Positions 1 to 7,994 of a stretch of 64,000 bases of DNA are shown here, piece by piece. The stretch is from Burkholderiaceae bacterium 26 (GTDB lineage Bacteria; Pseudomonadota; Gammaproteobacteria; Burkholderiales; Burkholderiaceae): assembly GCA_000955795.1 (NCBI GenBank), contig JYOB01000003.1:124001-188000 (forward strand), read 5' to 3'. Each line of letters begins with the position of its first letter. Position 1 is the first letter of the stretch. Both the position numbers and the translations under genes were made by a program. A model generated the notes under the pieces. It searched no databases, was not told where the DNA came from, and saw nothing but the letters and a program-made list of their open reading frames with translations.

Positions 1-313
1 CCTTCGGCTTGATGCCCAGCAGCAGGTCGCGCACGGCGCCGCCGACGATGAAGGCGCTATAGCCGGCTTCCTGCAGCGTGGATGTGACCTTGACCGCGTT
101 GCGCGAGAGCAGCTTCGGATCGATACCGTGCTCGTCCACGCTCCACACACGCGCCTGACGCGGCACGCCACCGGCGGACTTGGTGCGCGCCTTGGCCGTT
201 TTGGGTGCCTTGGGTGTACGGACTTTCCTGGCGGCGGGCGCTCCCGGTTCAGCCGGAGCGTGGGGCTCTGCGGAGGTCTTGCCCAGCAGGCGATTGATGA
301 GTTTCTTGATCAC
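1..313 (-). CDS. pcnB: Poly(A) polymerase PcnB, N-terminal part (runs off the left edge)
   Basis: Polynucleotide adenylyltransferase adds 3' poly(A) tails to RNA and so promotes RNA decay. Only about 104 residues are in the window. The visible part has a basic Ala/Pro/Lys-rich N-terminal extension, then a segment reading GIDPKLLSRNAVKV and, near the edge, FIVGGAVRDLLLG, the nucleotidyltransferase helix-turn that precedes the catalytic aspartates (which lie outside the window). The start is taken as GTG at 313, because the in-frame codon 12 bases upstream is the TAA of the preceding HAD gene. The two genes are therefore closely spaced and probably co-transcribed. Identity is well supported by the GGAVRDLLLG signature; a CCA-adding enzyme is less likely given the basic extension. 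Confidence 0.85.
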   Translation of the reverse strand, partial: MIKKLINRLLGKTSAEPHAPAEPGAPAARKVRTPKAPKTAKARTKSAGGVPRQARVWSVDEHGIDPKLLSRNAVKVTSTLQEAGYSAFIVGGAVRDLLLGIKPK

Positions 314-325
314 GCCGCGCCTTGC

Positions 326-1000
326 TTAGAAGAGATCCATGATGCGCCAGTTGCGCGCGGCTGCCAGATTGCGCAGCGTATCGTCCGGGTTGGTCGCGAC
401 GGGGTCGGTCACTTCCTCCAGCAGCGGCACGTCGTTGGCCGAATCGCTGTAGAAGGTGCTGTGCTCGAAATCGCTCCAGCCGCGGCCCATGTTGGCCAGC
501 CACTCGTGCACGCGCGCGACCTTGCCCTCGCGAAAGCTCGGTGTGCCGGCCACGTCGCCGGTGAAGGCGCTGTCCGGCTTGCCGTCGGCGGTGGCCGGTT
601 CGGTGGCGATGAGGTGGTCGATGCCAAAGGCCTCGGCAATCGGGCGGGTCACGAAGCTGTTGGTGGCGGTGACCACGCAACACAGGTCGCCAGCGTCCAG
701 GTGCTTGTAGACCAACGCTTGCGCCTGCGGTGTGATCTTCGGACGGATCACGTCGTGCATGAACTCGGCGTGCCACTGGGCGAGCGTGTCGCGCGGGTGG
801 GCAGCCAGCGGTGCCAGGGCAAAGCGCAGAAACGCATGGATATCCAGCGTGCCGGCTTTGTAGTCGGCATAGAACTGATCGTTCTTGCGCTGGTATTCGG
901 CTTCATCCACCACGCCGCGGCGGATGAGGAAACGTCCCCACTCGTGATCGCTGTCGGTGGGGAGGAGGGTGTGATCGAGGTCGAAGAGGGCCAGATTCAT
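326..1000 (-). CDS. HAD-IB family phosphatase (SerB-like)
   Basis: A 224-residue cytosolic hydrolase of the haloacid dehalogenase superfamily, subclass IB. Motif I is FDLDHTLL at residues 6-13, with the nucleophile Asp and the acid/base Asp two residues on. Motif II is the Thr in VVTATNSF near residue 112. The conserved Lys is in FREGKVARV near 158, and motif IV is YSDSANDVPLL near 185. Proteins of this length and motif set are annotated as phosphoserine-phosphatase-like or phosphatidylglycerophosphatase-like; the substrate cannot be read from the sequence. It lies between hda and pcnB on the same strand and probably shares their transcript. Confidence 0.85.
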   Translation of the reverse strand: MNLALFDLDHTLLPTDSDHEWGRFLIRRGVVDEAEYQRKNDQFYADYKAGTLDIHAFLRFALAPLAAHPRDTLAQWHAEFMHDVIRPKITPQAQALVYKHLDAGDLCCVVTATNSFVTRPIAEAFGIDHLIATEPATADGKPDSAFTGDVAGTPSFREGKVARVHEWLANMGRGWSDFEHSTFYSDSANDVPLLEEVTDPVATNPDDTLRNLAAARNWRIMDLF

Positions 1001-1052
1001 GGGGCGCGATTTTACCCGAACGTTACATCACCGGCCGCGCGAGCCCCGGGAT

Positions 1053-1754
1053 TCACTTCATCAGCGCGAGCATGTCGCGCACGAGCGGCAGTGTGACGGC
1101 GCGCTTGCGGGCCAGCGAATAGGTGTCGAGAGCGTCCAGCAGCGCCATCAGGCTCGGCATGTCGCGGTAGGAGTGCGTCACGAGCCACTGCGGCACATCA
1201 GCCGAAAGCTGCATGCCGCGTTCGCGGGCGGCTTGGCGCAGGGCTTCCACTTTGTCGGCGTCGGACAGTGGGCGCAGCCAGTAGACCAAGCCCCAGCCCA
1301 GGCGGGTGCGCAGGTCTTCACGCAGCGGCATCGCCATCGGCGCGGCGGCCCCGGAGATGGCGATGGCGGCATGCGGATGCGCGCGCACTTCATTGACGAG
1401 GTTGAACACGGCGATTTGCGCCCACTCATCCAGCCGCTCGGCGTCGTCGATGGTCCAGACGGTGATCGTCGGGTCGAATTCGAAGGCTTCGGGCGGGGCG
1501 TCGGGTTCCAGCGTGCGGACTTCGTAGCCGCCAGCCTCGGTCTGGGCGCAGATGGCTTGCAGCAGGTGGCTGCGGCCGCTGCCTTCTTCGCCCCAGAGGT
1601 AGACCAGGCGGTCTGTGGCGGTACCGTCCACCACCTGCGGAATCAGGGCGCGCAGGCGCAGCACCGCCTCTTCGTTGCCGGTGGCGACGAAGTTGTCGAA
1701 GGTCGGGGCGGGTGTCGCACCGAGTTCGAGCGGGAGCTGTTCGGGTGTGGCCAT
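1053..1754 (-). CDS. hda: DnaA regulatory inactivator Hda
   Basis: A 233-residue DnaA-paralogue AAA+ protein that, with the DNA-loaded sliding clamp, stimulates hydrolysis of DnaA-bound ATP and so limits re-initiation of replication. The N-terminus carries a clamp-binding-type motif, QLPLEL at residues 6-11. The P-loop is GEEGSGRSHLL at about residues 55-65, and the Walker B-like segment is TVWTIDDAERLD near 115. The C-terminal DNA-binding domain of DnaA is absent, as expected for Hda. It sits downstream of the AI-2E permease gene with a 48-base gap. The Hda role is from family knowledge; the gene could also be called a DnaA-like DnaA/Hda protein. Confidence 0.85.
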   Translation of the reverse strand: MATPEQLPLELGATPAPTFDNFVATGNEEAVLRLRALIPQVVDGTATDRLVYLWGEEGSGRSHLLQAICAQTEAGGYEVRTLEPDAPPEAFEFDPTITVWTIDDAERLDEWAQIAVFNLVNEVRAHPHAAIAISGAAAPMAMPLREDLRTRLGWGLVYWLRPLSDADKVEALRQAARERGMQLSADVPQWLVTHSYRDMPSLMALLDALDTYSLARKRAVTLPLVRDMLALMK

Positions 1755-1802
1755 GAAACGTGAAGTGGAGTCGCCGTACTTTTCAGTTGCCTTCAGTGGC
1801 TT

Positions 1803-2873
1803 TCAGTCCTGGTAGAGCCGGCTGCCCAAGTAAAGCTGCCGAATTTGCCGCAAACCGACCAGCAGCACAGCACTCATCGGTAGGGCGAGGAGGATACCGA
1901 AAAAACCGAACAATTGGCCAAAAGCCAGCAAGGCGAGGATGACCGCCAGCGGGTGCAGGCCGATGCGTTCGCCCACCAGACGCGGCGTCAGATAAAAGCT
2001 TTCCAGGAACTGGCCGATGCCGTACACCACGGCCACCGCCAGCAAGCCGTAGAGGTTGCCGAACTGCAACAGTGCGGCAAGGACGGCCAGCGTGAGCCCC
2101 ACGCCAAAACCAATGTACGGAATGAACACTGCCAGCCCCGTGAAGATGCCCACCGGCAGCGCCACGTCAAAGCCGGCCAGCGCCAGCCCCGCCGAGTAGT
2201 ACACCGCCAGCACCAGCATCACGATGACCTGACCGCGCAGGTATTGAGAAAGCAGGCCATCGGTTTCGGCGGCCAGTTCGCGCGTTTTTGGCAGCCAGCG
2301 GCGCGGGACGGCACTTTCGACGCGGCGCATCAACATGTTCCAGTCCATCAGCAGGTAGAACATGACGATCGGCACCAGGAAAAAAATGCCCAGCACCTGG
2401 ATGGCCGCCGACCCCGACACGCGCAGATAGGTCAGCACCCGGGCGACCACGTCGTCTGGGCTGGCGGCGAGCTGTTCCGTAAGCAGAGCGCGCAGGCCCG
2501 GAAAATCAAAGCTGACATGCAGACCCATTTCGTCCAGCTTGGGCGACAGAAACGCGTTGAGCTTGGCAAGCATCCCAGGCAATTGCTCGCGGATGGCCGG
2601 AATCTCACGCTGCAGCACTGCCAGGATCAGCAACATCAGCGCCACGCCCACCACCGAGAGCACCAGAATCATCAAAAACACGCCCAGCACGCGCGGTACG
2701 CGATGGCGCTGCAGCCATTCCACGCCTGGGTGCAGGATGTACGACAGGATGAACGCGAAGACGAAGGGCGTCAGCGTGGGCGCCAGTGCCTTGAGCAGGG
2801 CCAGGAAGACAAGCGCCACGGCGATCCAGGCGAGCGTGCGCTTGGTTTCCTGCGACAGCACGGGGGCGTTCAT
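1803..2873 (-). CDS. AI-2E family transporter (PerM-like membrane protein)
   Basis: A 356-residue polytopic inner-membrane protein of the UPF0118/AI-2E exporter family. Hydrophobic segments begin at residues 12-60 and 70-90, with a cluster of helices from about 155 to 345. The central region between residues 90 and 150 is amphipathic, as is usual for the family. Family members export autoinducer-2 or act in Na+/H+ transport in some bacteria, but the substrate here is not known. It is divergent from purM, with the start codons 164 bases apart, and precedes hda on the same strand, an order often seen in betaproteobacteria. Confidence 0.8.
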   Translation of the reverse strand: MNAPVLSQETKRTLAWIAVALVFLALLKALAPTLTPFVFAFILSYILHPGVEWLQRHRVPRVLGVFLMILVLSVVGVALMLLILAVLQREIPAIREQLPGMLAKLNAFLSPKLDEMGLHVSFDFPGLRALLTEQLAASPDDVVARVLTYLRVSGSAAIQVLGIFFLVPIVMFYLLMDWNMLMRRVESAVPRRWLPKTRELAAETDGLLSQYLRGQVIVMLVLAVYYSAGLALAGFDVALPVGIFTGLAVFIPYIGFGVGLTLAVLAALLQFGNLYGLLAVAVVYGIGQFLESFYLTPRLVGERIGLHPLAVILALLAFGQLFGFFGILLALPMSAVLLVGLRQIRQLYLGSRLYQD

Positions 2874-2940
2874 GAGGGGCGGCGGTTCCGATAGCGGGGT
2901 GGATGAGTCGGAAAAGCGGCCATCGGGGTGGCCGCATCCG

Positions 2941-2958
2941 GTAAAATCGCGATTTTAC
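2941..2958. promoter_or_regulatory. 18-bp perfect palindrome with overlapping TAAAAT boxes between divergent genes
   Basis: An 18-base perfect palindrome, GTAAAATCGCGATTTTAC, lies in the 164-base space between the AI-2E permease start (2873, minus) and purM (3038, plus). It places the -10-like hexamer TAAAAT on both strands. I infer overlapping divergent promoters; no clear -35 consensus is visible on either strand. It is followed at 2960-2973 by a second inverted repeat, GGACC..GGTCC, and then a T run that could act as a leader hairpin for purM. Confidence 0.4.
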
Positions 2959-3037
2959 TGGACCGGCGGGTCCGGTTTTTGTGACTTCCCGCCGCCGTCT
3001 CGCTTTCTTTCCCGGTTTTTTCAATTCAGACGACTGT

Positions 3038-4093
3038 ATGAGCGCTTCCGAAACCCCATCCGCATCGACCGGCCTGTCTTACCGCGACGCGGGCGTCGAC
3101 ATCGAGGCGGGTGACGCCCTTGTCGACCGCATCAAGCCGTTTGCCAAGCGCACCATGCGCGAAGGCGTGCTGGGCGGCATCGGCGGCTTCGGCGCGCTGT
3201 TCGAGCTGTCCAAGAAGTATCAGGAGCCGGTTCTGGTGTCCGGCACCGACGGCGTGGGCACCAAGCTCAAGCTGGCCTTTGCGCTGAACCGCCACGACAC
3301 GGTTGGCCAGGATCTGGTCGCCATGAGCGTGAACGACATCCTGGTCCAGGGCGCCGAGCCGCTGTTCTTCCTGGATTACTTCGCCTGCGGCAAGCTGGAT
3401 GTCGACACCGCTGCCACCGTGGTCAAGGGCATCGCCCAGGGCTGTGAGCTGGCCGGCTGCGCGCTGATCGGCGGCGAAACCGCTGAAATGCCGAGCATGT
3501 ACCCGGACGGCGAATACGACCTGGCCGGTTTTGCCGTCGGCGCCGTCGAAAAGCGCAAGATCATCGACGGCACGACCATTGCCGAGGGCGACGTGGTGCT
3601 GGGCCTGGCCTCGTCGGGTGCGCATTCGAACGGCTACTCGCTGGTGCGCAAGATCATCGAGGTGTCGCGCCCGGACCTGAACGCCGATTTCCACGGCCAG
3701 CGCCTGCAGGACGCCATCATGGCGCCGACGCGCATCTACGTGAAGCCGCTGCTGTCGCTGATCGAGAAGCTGACCGTCAAGGGCATGGCGCACATCACCG
3801 GCGGTGGTTTGACCGAAAACGTGCCGCGCGTGCTGCAAGACAACCTGACCGCCGTGCTGCACAAGGACGCCTGGACGCTGCCGCCGCTGTTCCAGTGGCT
3901 GCAGAAGGCTGGCAACGTGGCCGATGACGAAATGCACCGCGTGTTCAACTGCGGCATCGGCATGGTGGTGATCGTGTCGGCGGCTGATGCACCGGCCGCC
4001 ATCGCGCACCTGAAGGACGCGGGCGAGACGGTCTACCAGATTGGCGAAATCCGCGCACGCCAAGCCGGCGAAGCGCAGACGATCGTGGTCTGA
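3038..4093 (+). CDS. purM: Phosphoribosylformylglycinamidine cyclo-ligase PurM
   Basis: AIR synthetase, 351 residues, catalyses the ATP-dependent ring closure of FGAM to aminoimidazole ribotide, the fifth step of purine synthesis. The N-terminus reads [16 protein letters not shown], followed by [13 protein letters not shown], the ATP-binding/dimer strand typical of PurM. Further signatures are [20 protein letters not shown] and IGGETAEMP, and in the C-terminal half [16 protein letters not shown] chose ATG 3038 (start MSASETP); an upstream in-frame ATG at 2981 would add 19 non-conserved residues. A strong bidirectional terminator follows. Confidence 0.95.
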   Translation: MSASETPSASTGLSYRDAGVDIEAGDALVDRIKPFAKRTMREGVLGGIGGFGALFELSKKYQEPVLVSGTDGVGTKLKLAFALNRHDTVGQDLVAMSVNDILVQGAEPLFFLDYFACGKLDVDTAATVVKGIAQGCELAGCALIGGETAEMPSMYPDGEYDLAGFAVGAVEKRKIIDGTTIAEGDVVLGLASSGAHSNGYSLVRKIIEVSRPDLNADFHGQRLQDAIMAPTRIYVKPLLSLIEKLTVKGMAHITGGGLTENVPRVLQDNLTAVLHKDAWTLPPLFQWLQKAGNVADDEMHRVFNCGIGMVVIVSAADAPAAIAHLKDAGETVYQIGEIRARQAGEAQTIVV

Positions 4094-4110
4094 CGCGAAG
4101 TTCGCGCCAA

Positions 4111-4144
4111 AAAAAACCGCCGAATACCTCGGCGGTTTTTTTTT
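4111..4144. terminator. Bidirectional rho-independent terminator, purM / lipoprotein
   Basis: The stem ACCGCCGA (4116-4123) pairs with TCGGCGGT (4129-4136) around a 5-base loop. It is flanked by an A run on the left and a T run of about nine on the right, so it can terminate purM on the plus strand and the convergent lipoprotein gene on the minus strand. Confidence 0.9.
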
Positions 4145-4159
4145 GCGCGTCTGGTGCGC

Positions 4160-4603
4160 TTATTTGAGCGGGACGTATTCGCCGCTGGCGGGGTCGTCCT
4201 TCTGGAGCGCGCCGGTGTTCTTGTCGATGAGCAGCGTGACCACGCGCGGTGCGGTGTTCGGGTCGCCGCCGCACGCGGGGGTGTGGTTTTCCAGCACTTC
4301 GACGCTGTTGTGCGTGTCATCGGCGCGGTCCACCAGGAACGACAGGCACTCCTGCGGCAAGGTGGTCAGCTTGTACTTTTCGATGGCGGCGCGGGCCAGA
4401 TCGACGGCCTTGGCCTGTTCTGCTTCACTGACGGCGGGCGCGCTGCTGGCGGCTGGCGCATTGGCCGCGTTGGATGCGCCAGGGGCGGAGGCGGCAGGTG
4501 CGGAAGCCGGAGCGGGCGCGGCAGGCTTGTGCGCGTCGTCGGAGCGGCCACAGCCCGCCAGCGCGAGAGCGGTGAGCACGGCAAGCAGCAGGGGTTTGAT
4601 CAT
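4160..4603 (-). CDS. Small putative lipoprotein of unknown function
   Basis: A 147-residue protein with a lipoprotein signal: MIKPLLLAVLTALALAGC, with lipobox LAGC and Cys at residue 18. An Ala/Pro/Ser-rich linker (about residues 24-60) is followed by a compact C-terminal domain with one Cys pair (C in LPQECLSF and C in TPACGGDP) that may form a disulfide in the periplasm. The start at 4603 is set by the signal peptide; a longer reading from 4801 has no signal sequence. I do not recognise a named family. It lies between the convergent purM and the Ada-like gene, probably anchored in the outer membrane. Confidence 0.7.
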   Translation of the reverse strand: MIKPLLLAVLTALALAGCGRSDDAHKPAAPAPASAPAASAPGASNAANAPAASSAPAVSEAEQAKAVDLARAAIEKYKLTTLPQECLSFLVDRADDTHNSVEVLENHTPACGGDPNTAPRVVTLLIDKNTGALQKDDPASGEYVPLK

Positions 4604-4641
4604 GATGTGCGGAGCGTGTCGGCGATGTTCAGCCCACGACT

Positions 4642-4905
4642 TTACCCGGAACTGACCGATCGTTTCCATGCCGCATACGCCTGGGGCATGCACACTGCGC
4701 AGGGCCGGTAGCCAGCGGCACGCGCGTCGGCTTCGTTGAGGAAGAACACGCGGTGGCGCACATAACCGCCGCGCTCGATGGCCCGGCGTGCTGCTGCGCA
4801 ATCGAGCCGGCCATAGATGCGCGCGCGCCGATGCCCGCCCAGCGTGCCGGGCACAGCGCTCTCACAGGGCTGGCCGCTGGCGCCGATGAGGGTCCACGTT
4901 CTCAC
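4642..4905 (-). CDS. Standalone Ada-type metal-binding domain protein
   Basis: An 87-residue protein resembling the N-terminal zinc domain of Ada alone. It has ARIYGRLDC (Cys36), then YVRHRVFFLNEADARAAGYRPCAVC with the second cysteine pair at 69 and 72; another Cys sits at 14. In Ada this fold holds Zn2+ with four cysteines and repairs methylphosphotriesters, but standalone versions are uncharacterised. Translation starts at GTG 4905, only six bases after the ada stop codon, so it is almost certainly co-transcribed with ada. The neighbouring Ada has a damaged zinc site, which makes this pairing notable. No methyltransferase domain or AraC helix-turn-helix is present. Confidence 0.75.
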   Translation of the reverse strand: MRTWTLIGASGQPCESAVPGTLGGHRRARIYGRLDCAAARRAIERGGYVRHRVFFLNEADARAAGYRPCAVCMPQAYAAWKRSVSSG

Positions 4906-4911
4906 GTGGTT

Positions 4912-5997
4912 TCATGCGGCGGATTGCGCCTCGCGTTCCAGTAGCGCCAGCTTGCGTTCCACGCCCCAGCGATAGCCCGAGGTGTTGCCGTCCCGGCGGA
5001 TCACGCGGTGGCACGGGATCGCCACCGCGATGTGATTGGCCGCACAGGCCTGCGCCACCGCGCGTACCGCCTTGGGTGCGCCGATGCGCGCGGCAATCTC
5101 GGCGTAGCTTGTGGTGCTGCCCGGCGGCACTTCACGCAGCGCTTGCCACACGCGCTCCTGGAACGCGGTGCCGCGCACATCCAACGGCAGCTCCAGCCCG
5201 ATGGATGGCGCCTCGATCAGCCCCACCACCCGAGCCACGAGGTCCTCAAAGCCCGCATCACCACCGATGAGTTCGGCCTTCCGGAACGTGTCTTGCAGAT
5301 CGCGCACAAGGGCGTCGGGATCGTCGCCCATCAGGATCGCGCAGATGCCGCGATCGCTCTGCGCCACCAGGATCGAACCAAGTGAGCATTCGCCCACCGC
5401 GAAGCGGATCGTCGTCTGGGCGCCACCGGCGCGGTAGCGGCTGGCCGTCATGCCGAGCACGTTGTCGGACGCCTCGTAGAAGCGGCTGCTGGCGTTGAAC
5501 CCAGCGTCGTAGATGGCCTCGGTGACGGTGCTGCCGCGCCCGAGTTGCGCGCGCAGCTTGCGGGCGCGATGCGCATCGGCGTAACCCTTGGGTGTGAGGC
5601 CCGTGACGCTCTTGAACAGGCGATGGAAGTGATACGGGCTCAGCCCCGCGTCTTGTGCGAGTGCGTCGAGCGTGGGCGGCGTGTCAGCTGCCTCGATGCG
5701 GCGGCAGGCTTGCGCGACGAGCGCGGTTTGCTGCGCGCGCGCGGTGGTCTGATCCGGGGCAGCGCGGCGGCTCGGACGGTAACCGGCGGCTTCCGCGTCG
5801 GCAGGCGTGTCGAAGAATTCGACGTTTTCCGGGCGCGGCAGGCGCGACGGGCTGCTCGGCTGGCAATACACGCCGGTGGTCTTCACCGCATAGACGAATT
5901 GCCCGTCGGCAGAGGCATCGCGCGCCAGCACGCGAGCCCAGCGCGGGTCGTGTGCAACGAGGGGGGTGTCCGATACGGTGCGGGCGGAGGTTTGCAT
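4912..5997 (-). CDS. ada: Ada: methylated-DNA methyltransferase and transcriptional regulator
   Basis: A 361-residue adaptive-response protein. Residues about 14-80 are the Ada zinc domain, 85-190 an AraC-type helix-turn-helix (LSPYHFHRLFKSVTGLTPKGY), and 195-355 an O6-alkylguanine-DNA alkyltransferase with the active-site PCHRV near residue 330. The zinc domain is degenerate: the segment TTGVYCQPSSPSR keeps the first cysteine (Cys45, equivalent to the methyl-accepting Cys38 of E. coli Ada) but has Ser for the second, and AAGYRPSRRAA has Ser and Arg where the last Cys pair is expected. The O6-methylguanine activity looks intact, whereas zinc binding and phosphotriester sensing are doubtful. 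A standalone Ada zinc-domain gene follows six bases downstream. Confidence 0.9.
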   Translation of the reverse strand: MQTSARTVSDTPLVAHDPRWARVLARDASADGQFVYAVKTTGVYCQPSSPSRLPRPENVEFFDTPADAEAAGYRPSRRAAPDQTTARAQQTALVAQACRRIEAADTPPTLDALAQDAGLSPYHFHRLFKSVTGLTPKGYADAHRARKLRAQLGRGSTVTEAIYDAGFNASSRFYEASDNVLGMTASRYRAGGAQTTIRFAVGECSLGSILVAQSDRGICAILMGDDPDALVRDLQDTFRKAELIGGDAGFEDLVARVVGLIEAPSIGLELPLDVRGTAFQERVWQALREVPPGSTTSYAEIAARIGAPKAVRAVAQACAANHIAVAIPCHRVIRRDGNTSGYRWGVERKLALLEREAQSAA

Positions 5998-6092
5998 GGC
6001 GTCATCCAGTGGACTGCGATGACTGTACTGTAGGTACGTCCGTCTGGCCGGGCACTCCGCGTCTTGCGGTCAAATTCGATGCCTCGTTCGCA

Positions 6093-6992
6093 TCACTTGC
6101 CGCGGGATGCTTTTTGCTGATCGGCGCGGGCTGCGGCCAGGTTGGCGGCGATCTGTTTGGCGCCGGCAGATTCGGGCGGCAGCAGCCGGTACAGGTGCTC
6201 CCACTGGGCGATTGCATCGTTCACGTCACCACGTTCGACGGCAGCGGAAGCGGCCAGGGCCAGCGCTTTGGGCTCGTCTGGGTCGGCCTTCAGGGCGAGG
6301 CGCACCTGCTCCGTGGGCGCACCAGCGAGGGCGCCGCCCTGGGCGGTGGCGAGTGCGTCGGCGTAATCGGCGCGCAGGCTGGCGACTTCGGGGGCAAGGG
6401 CCACCGCCTTTGCATAGGCGGCGACGGCGTCGGCGGGGCGCTCCATCGTGCTGTAGGACCGCGCGAGCAATGCCCAGCCGGGTGCGTCGTCAGGCGTGTC
6501 GCGCAGCCGTTGCGCGAGGCTGTTGACCATCGATTCGATCTGCGCGTCTCCACCGGTGTGATCGCTGCGGGCGGCGGTCATCATGTCGCCGGGCATCCAC
6601 AGCGAAGCGGGCTTGCCCAGGTGCTGGTAGAGCAGCACGGCGGACGCGGGCAACGCAGCCAGTAGCACCGCGGCGAGCAGAACGGCGCGGCGGTCGGGGC
6701 GCGCCTGCGAGGTGCTGGCGGTGTCGGCCGTATCGTCCAGCAACCGCCGGCCAAGCTCTGCGCGTGCGTGCGCGTGGCCCGCGGCATCGATAGCGCCGTT
6801 GCGCAGGTCGGCATCCAGTTCGCGCAGTTGGTCTTGGTACCAGCGGACCATCTGGCTGCGCGCCGTCGGGCGTTGGATGCGCGTATCGCCTGCATCGCTG
6901 CGCGCGCGCCGCAGCAACGGCGTCAGCAGAACCGCCATGGTGACGGCTGTGAGGGCGGCCGCCAGCAGCCAGAACAAGGTCATCACGGTCAT
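6093..6992 (-). CDS. ccmI: Cytochrome c biogenesis protein CcmI
   Basis: A 299-residue inner-membrane chaperone that delivers apocytochrome c to the haem ligation complex. Two transmembrane helices lie near residues 4-25 and 103-123, with a cytoplasmic leucine-rich segment between them (MVRWYQDQLRELDADLRNG) and a periplasmic TPR domain from about residue 150 (WALLARSYSTMERPADAVAAY) to 290. It is the last gene of the ccm block and starts inside the ccmH stop (ATGA overlap at 6989-6992), which implies translational coupling. Confidence 0.9.
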   Translation of the reverse strand: MTVMTLFWLLAAALTAVTMAVLLTPLLRRARSDAGDTRIQRPTARSQMVRWYQDQLRELDADLRNGAIDAAGHAHARAELGRRLLDDTADTASTSQARPDRRAVLLAAVLLAALPASAVLLYQHLGKPASLWMPGDMMTAARSDHTGGDAQIESMVNSLAQRLRDTPDDAPGWALLARSYSTMERPADAVAAYAKAVALAPEVASLRADYADALATAQGGALAGAPTEQVRLALKADPDEPKALALAASAAVERGDVNDAIAQWEHLYRLLPPESAGAKQIAANLAAARADQQKASRGK

Positions 6993-7459
6993 GGGCGGGG
7001 GTCTTCAGGTGGCGACGCTGCAAGCAGGGCAGCGAGGCGCGCTTGCGCGTCAGCGTCCATCTCGGCAGGGGCCGGTTTCTGCTGTTTGCGGGACGACACG
7101 ATGCCGAATACCACCGCCATCAGCAACAGCGCCGGGCCGAACCACAGCAGATAGGTCAGCGGCTTGACGGGCGGCTGGTACAGGACGAAATCGCCATAGC
7201 GCTGGACGAGGTAGTCCTTTACGGCGGCCTCGGTGGCGCCGGCACGGAGTTGTTCTCGAATCTGGCGGCGCAGGTCGACGGCCAGGTCGGCGTTGGAATC
7301 GGCGAGGGTCTGGTTCTGGCACACGAGGCAGCGCAGTTGCTCCGACAGCGCGTGGACGCGAGTGTCGAGATCGACGTCCGACGCTGCGGCACAGGCGGAC
7401 ATCTGCAACGTGAACGCCGCGGCGCCTGCCAGAACGAGCGCGGCCAGGCGCCTATGCAT
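6989..7459 (-). CDS. ccmH: Cytochrome c maturation protein CcmH (CcmL type)
   Basis: A thiol-oxidoreductase subunit of the haem lyase that reduces the CxxCH motif of apocytochromes. It has a signal sequence, then the family signature LRCLVCQNQTLADSNADLA with the redox pair CLVC, and a C-terminal transmembrane helix near residues 103-125 (LLWFGPALLLMAVVFG). The length of about 156 residues fits the short form, with the TPR part carried separately by CcmI. ATG 7459 is preferred; a GTG two codons earlier (7465) is possible. Both overlap the end of ccmG, so the genes are translationally linked. Confidence 0.9.
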   Translation of the reverse strand: MHRRLAALVLAGAAAFTLQMSACAAASDVDLDTRVHALSEQLRCLVCQNQTLADSNADLAVDLRRQIREQLRAGATEAAVKDYLVQRYGDFVLYQPPVKPLTYLLWFGPALLLMAVVFGIVSSRKQQKPAPAEMDADAQARLAALLAASPPEDPRP

Positions 7460-7994
7460 GACCACCTTCCTGCTCCAGTTGCTGTAGAAGCGGCACGATC
7501 TTGCTTTCCATCGACTCGGCCGTCACGGGGCCGACCTGCCGATAGCGGATCACGCCGGCACGATCGATGATGAAGGTCTCCGGCACGCCGTAGACGCCGT
7601 AGTCGATGCCGACTTTGCCGTCTGCGTCGATGAGCGACGCGACATATGGATCGCCCATTTGTTTGAGCCACGCGCGTGCGGCGTCGGCGTCGTCCTTGTA
7701 GTTCAGCCCGTAGATCGGCACGGGGGATTGCTTGGCGAACGCGTTCAGCACGGCGTGCTCTGCGCGGCAGGCGGTGCACCACGACGCCCAGACGTTGAGC
7801 ATCCACACCTTGCCGCGCAGGTCTTGCGGCGTGAGCGGGCCGGCAGTCGATTCCAGTGCCGTCAGCCTGAACGCCGGGGCGGGCTTGCCGACCAGCGGCG
7901 AGGGCAGTTCACGCGGGTCACGCGAGAGCCCCGCAGCCAGCGCAATCACCAGAACGAAGAACGCTGCCAGTGGCAGCACGTAGCGCAGCTTCAC
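7452..7994 (-). CDS. ccmG: Thiol:disulfide interchange protein CcmG/DsbE
   Basis: A 180-residue membrane-anchored thioredoxin-like protein that keeps apocytochrome c cysteines reduced in the periplasm. The N-terminal anchor is about residues 5-22. The redox motif is WASWCTACRAEH, a CxxC of sequence CTAC, and the cis-Pro region is GVYGVPETFII. The start is the GTG at 7994, because ccmF ends in the overlapping GTGA and the sequence before it lacks any family similarity. It is followed directly by ccmH with a short overlap. Confidence 0.9.
   Translation of the reverse strand: MKLRYVLPLAAFFVLVIALAAGLSRDPRELPSPLVGKPAPAFRLTALESTAGPLTPQDLRGKVWMLNVWASWCTACRAEHAVLNAFAKQSPVPIYGLNYKDDADAARAWLKQMGDPYVASLIDADGKVGIDYGVYGVPETFIIDRAGVIRYRQVGPVTAESMESKIVPLLQQLEQEGGHA

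Noticed and set aside
128-1096. Plus-strand long ORF over the HAD gene
   Set aside because: It is antisense to a clear HAD phosphatase and pcnB; no motif.
1914-2894. Plus-strand 326-residue ORF
   Set aside because: His/Gln-rich antisense shadow of the AI-2E permease gene.
3026-4063. Minus-strand 345-residue ORF
   Set aside because: Antisense shadow of purM.
4629-4865. Minus-strand 78-residue ORF overlapping the Ada-like gene
   Set aside because: Out-of-frame shadow; the 87-residue frame carries the conserved zinc-domain motifs.
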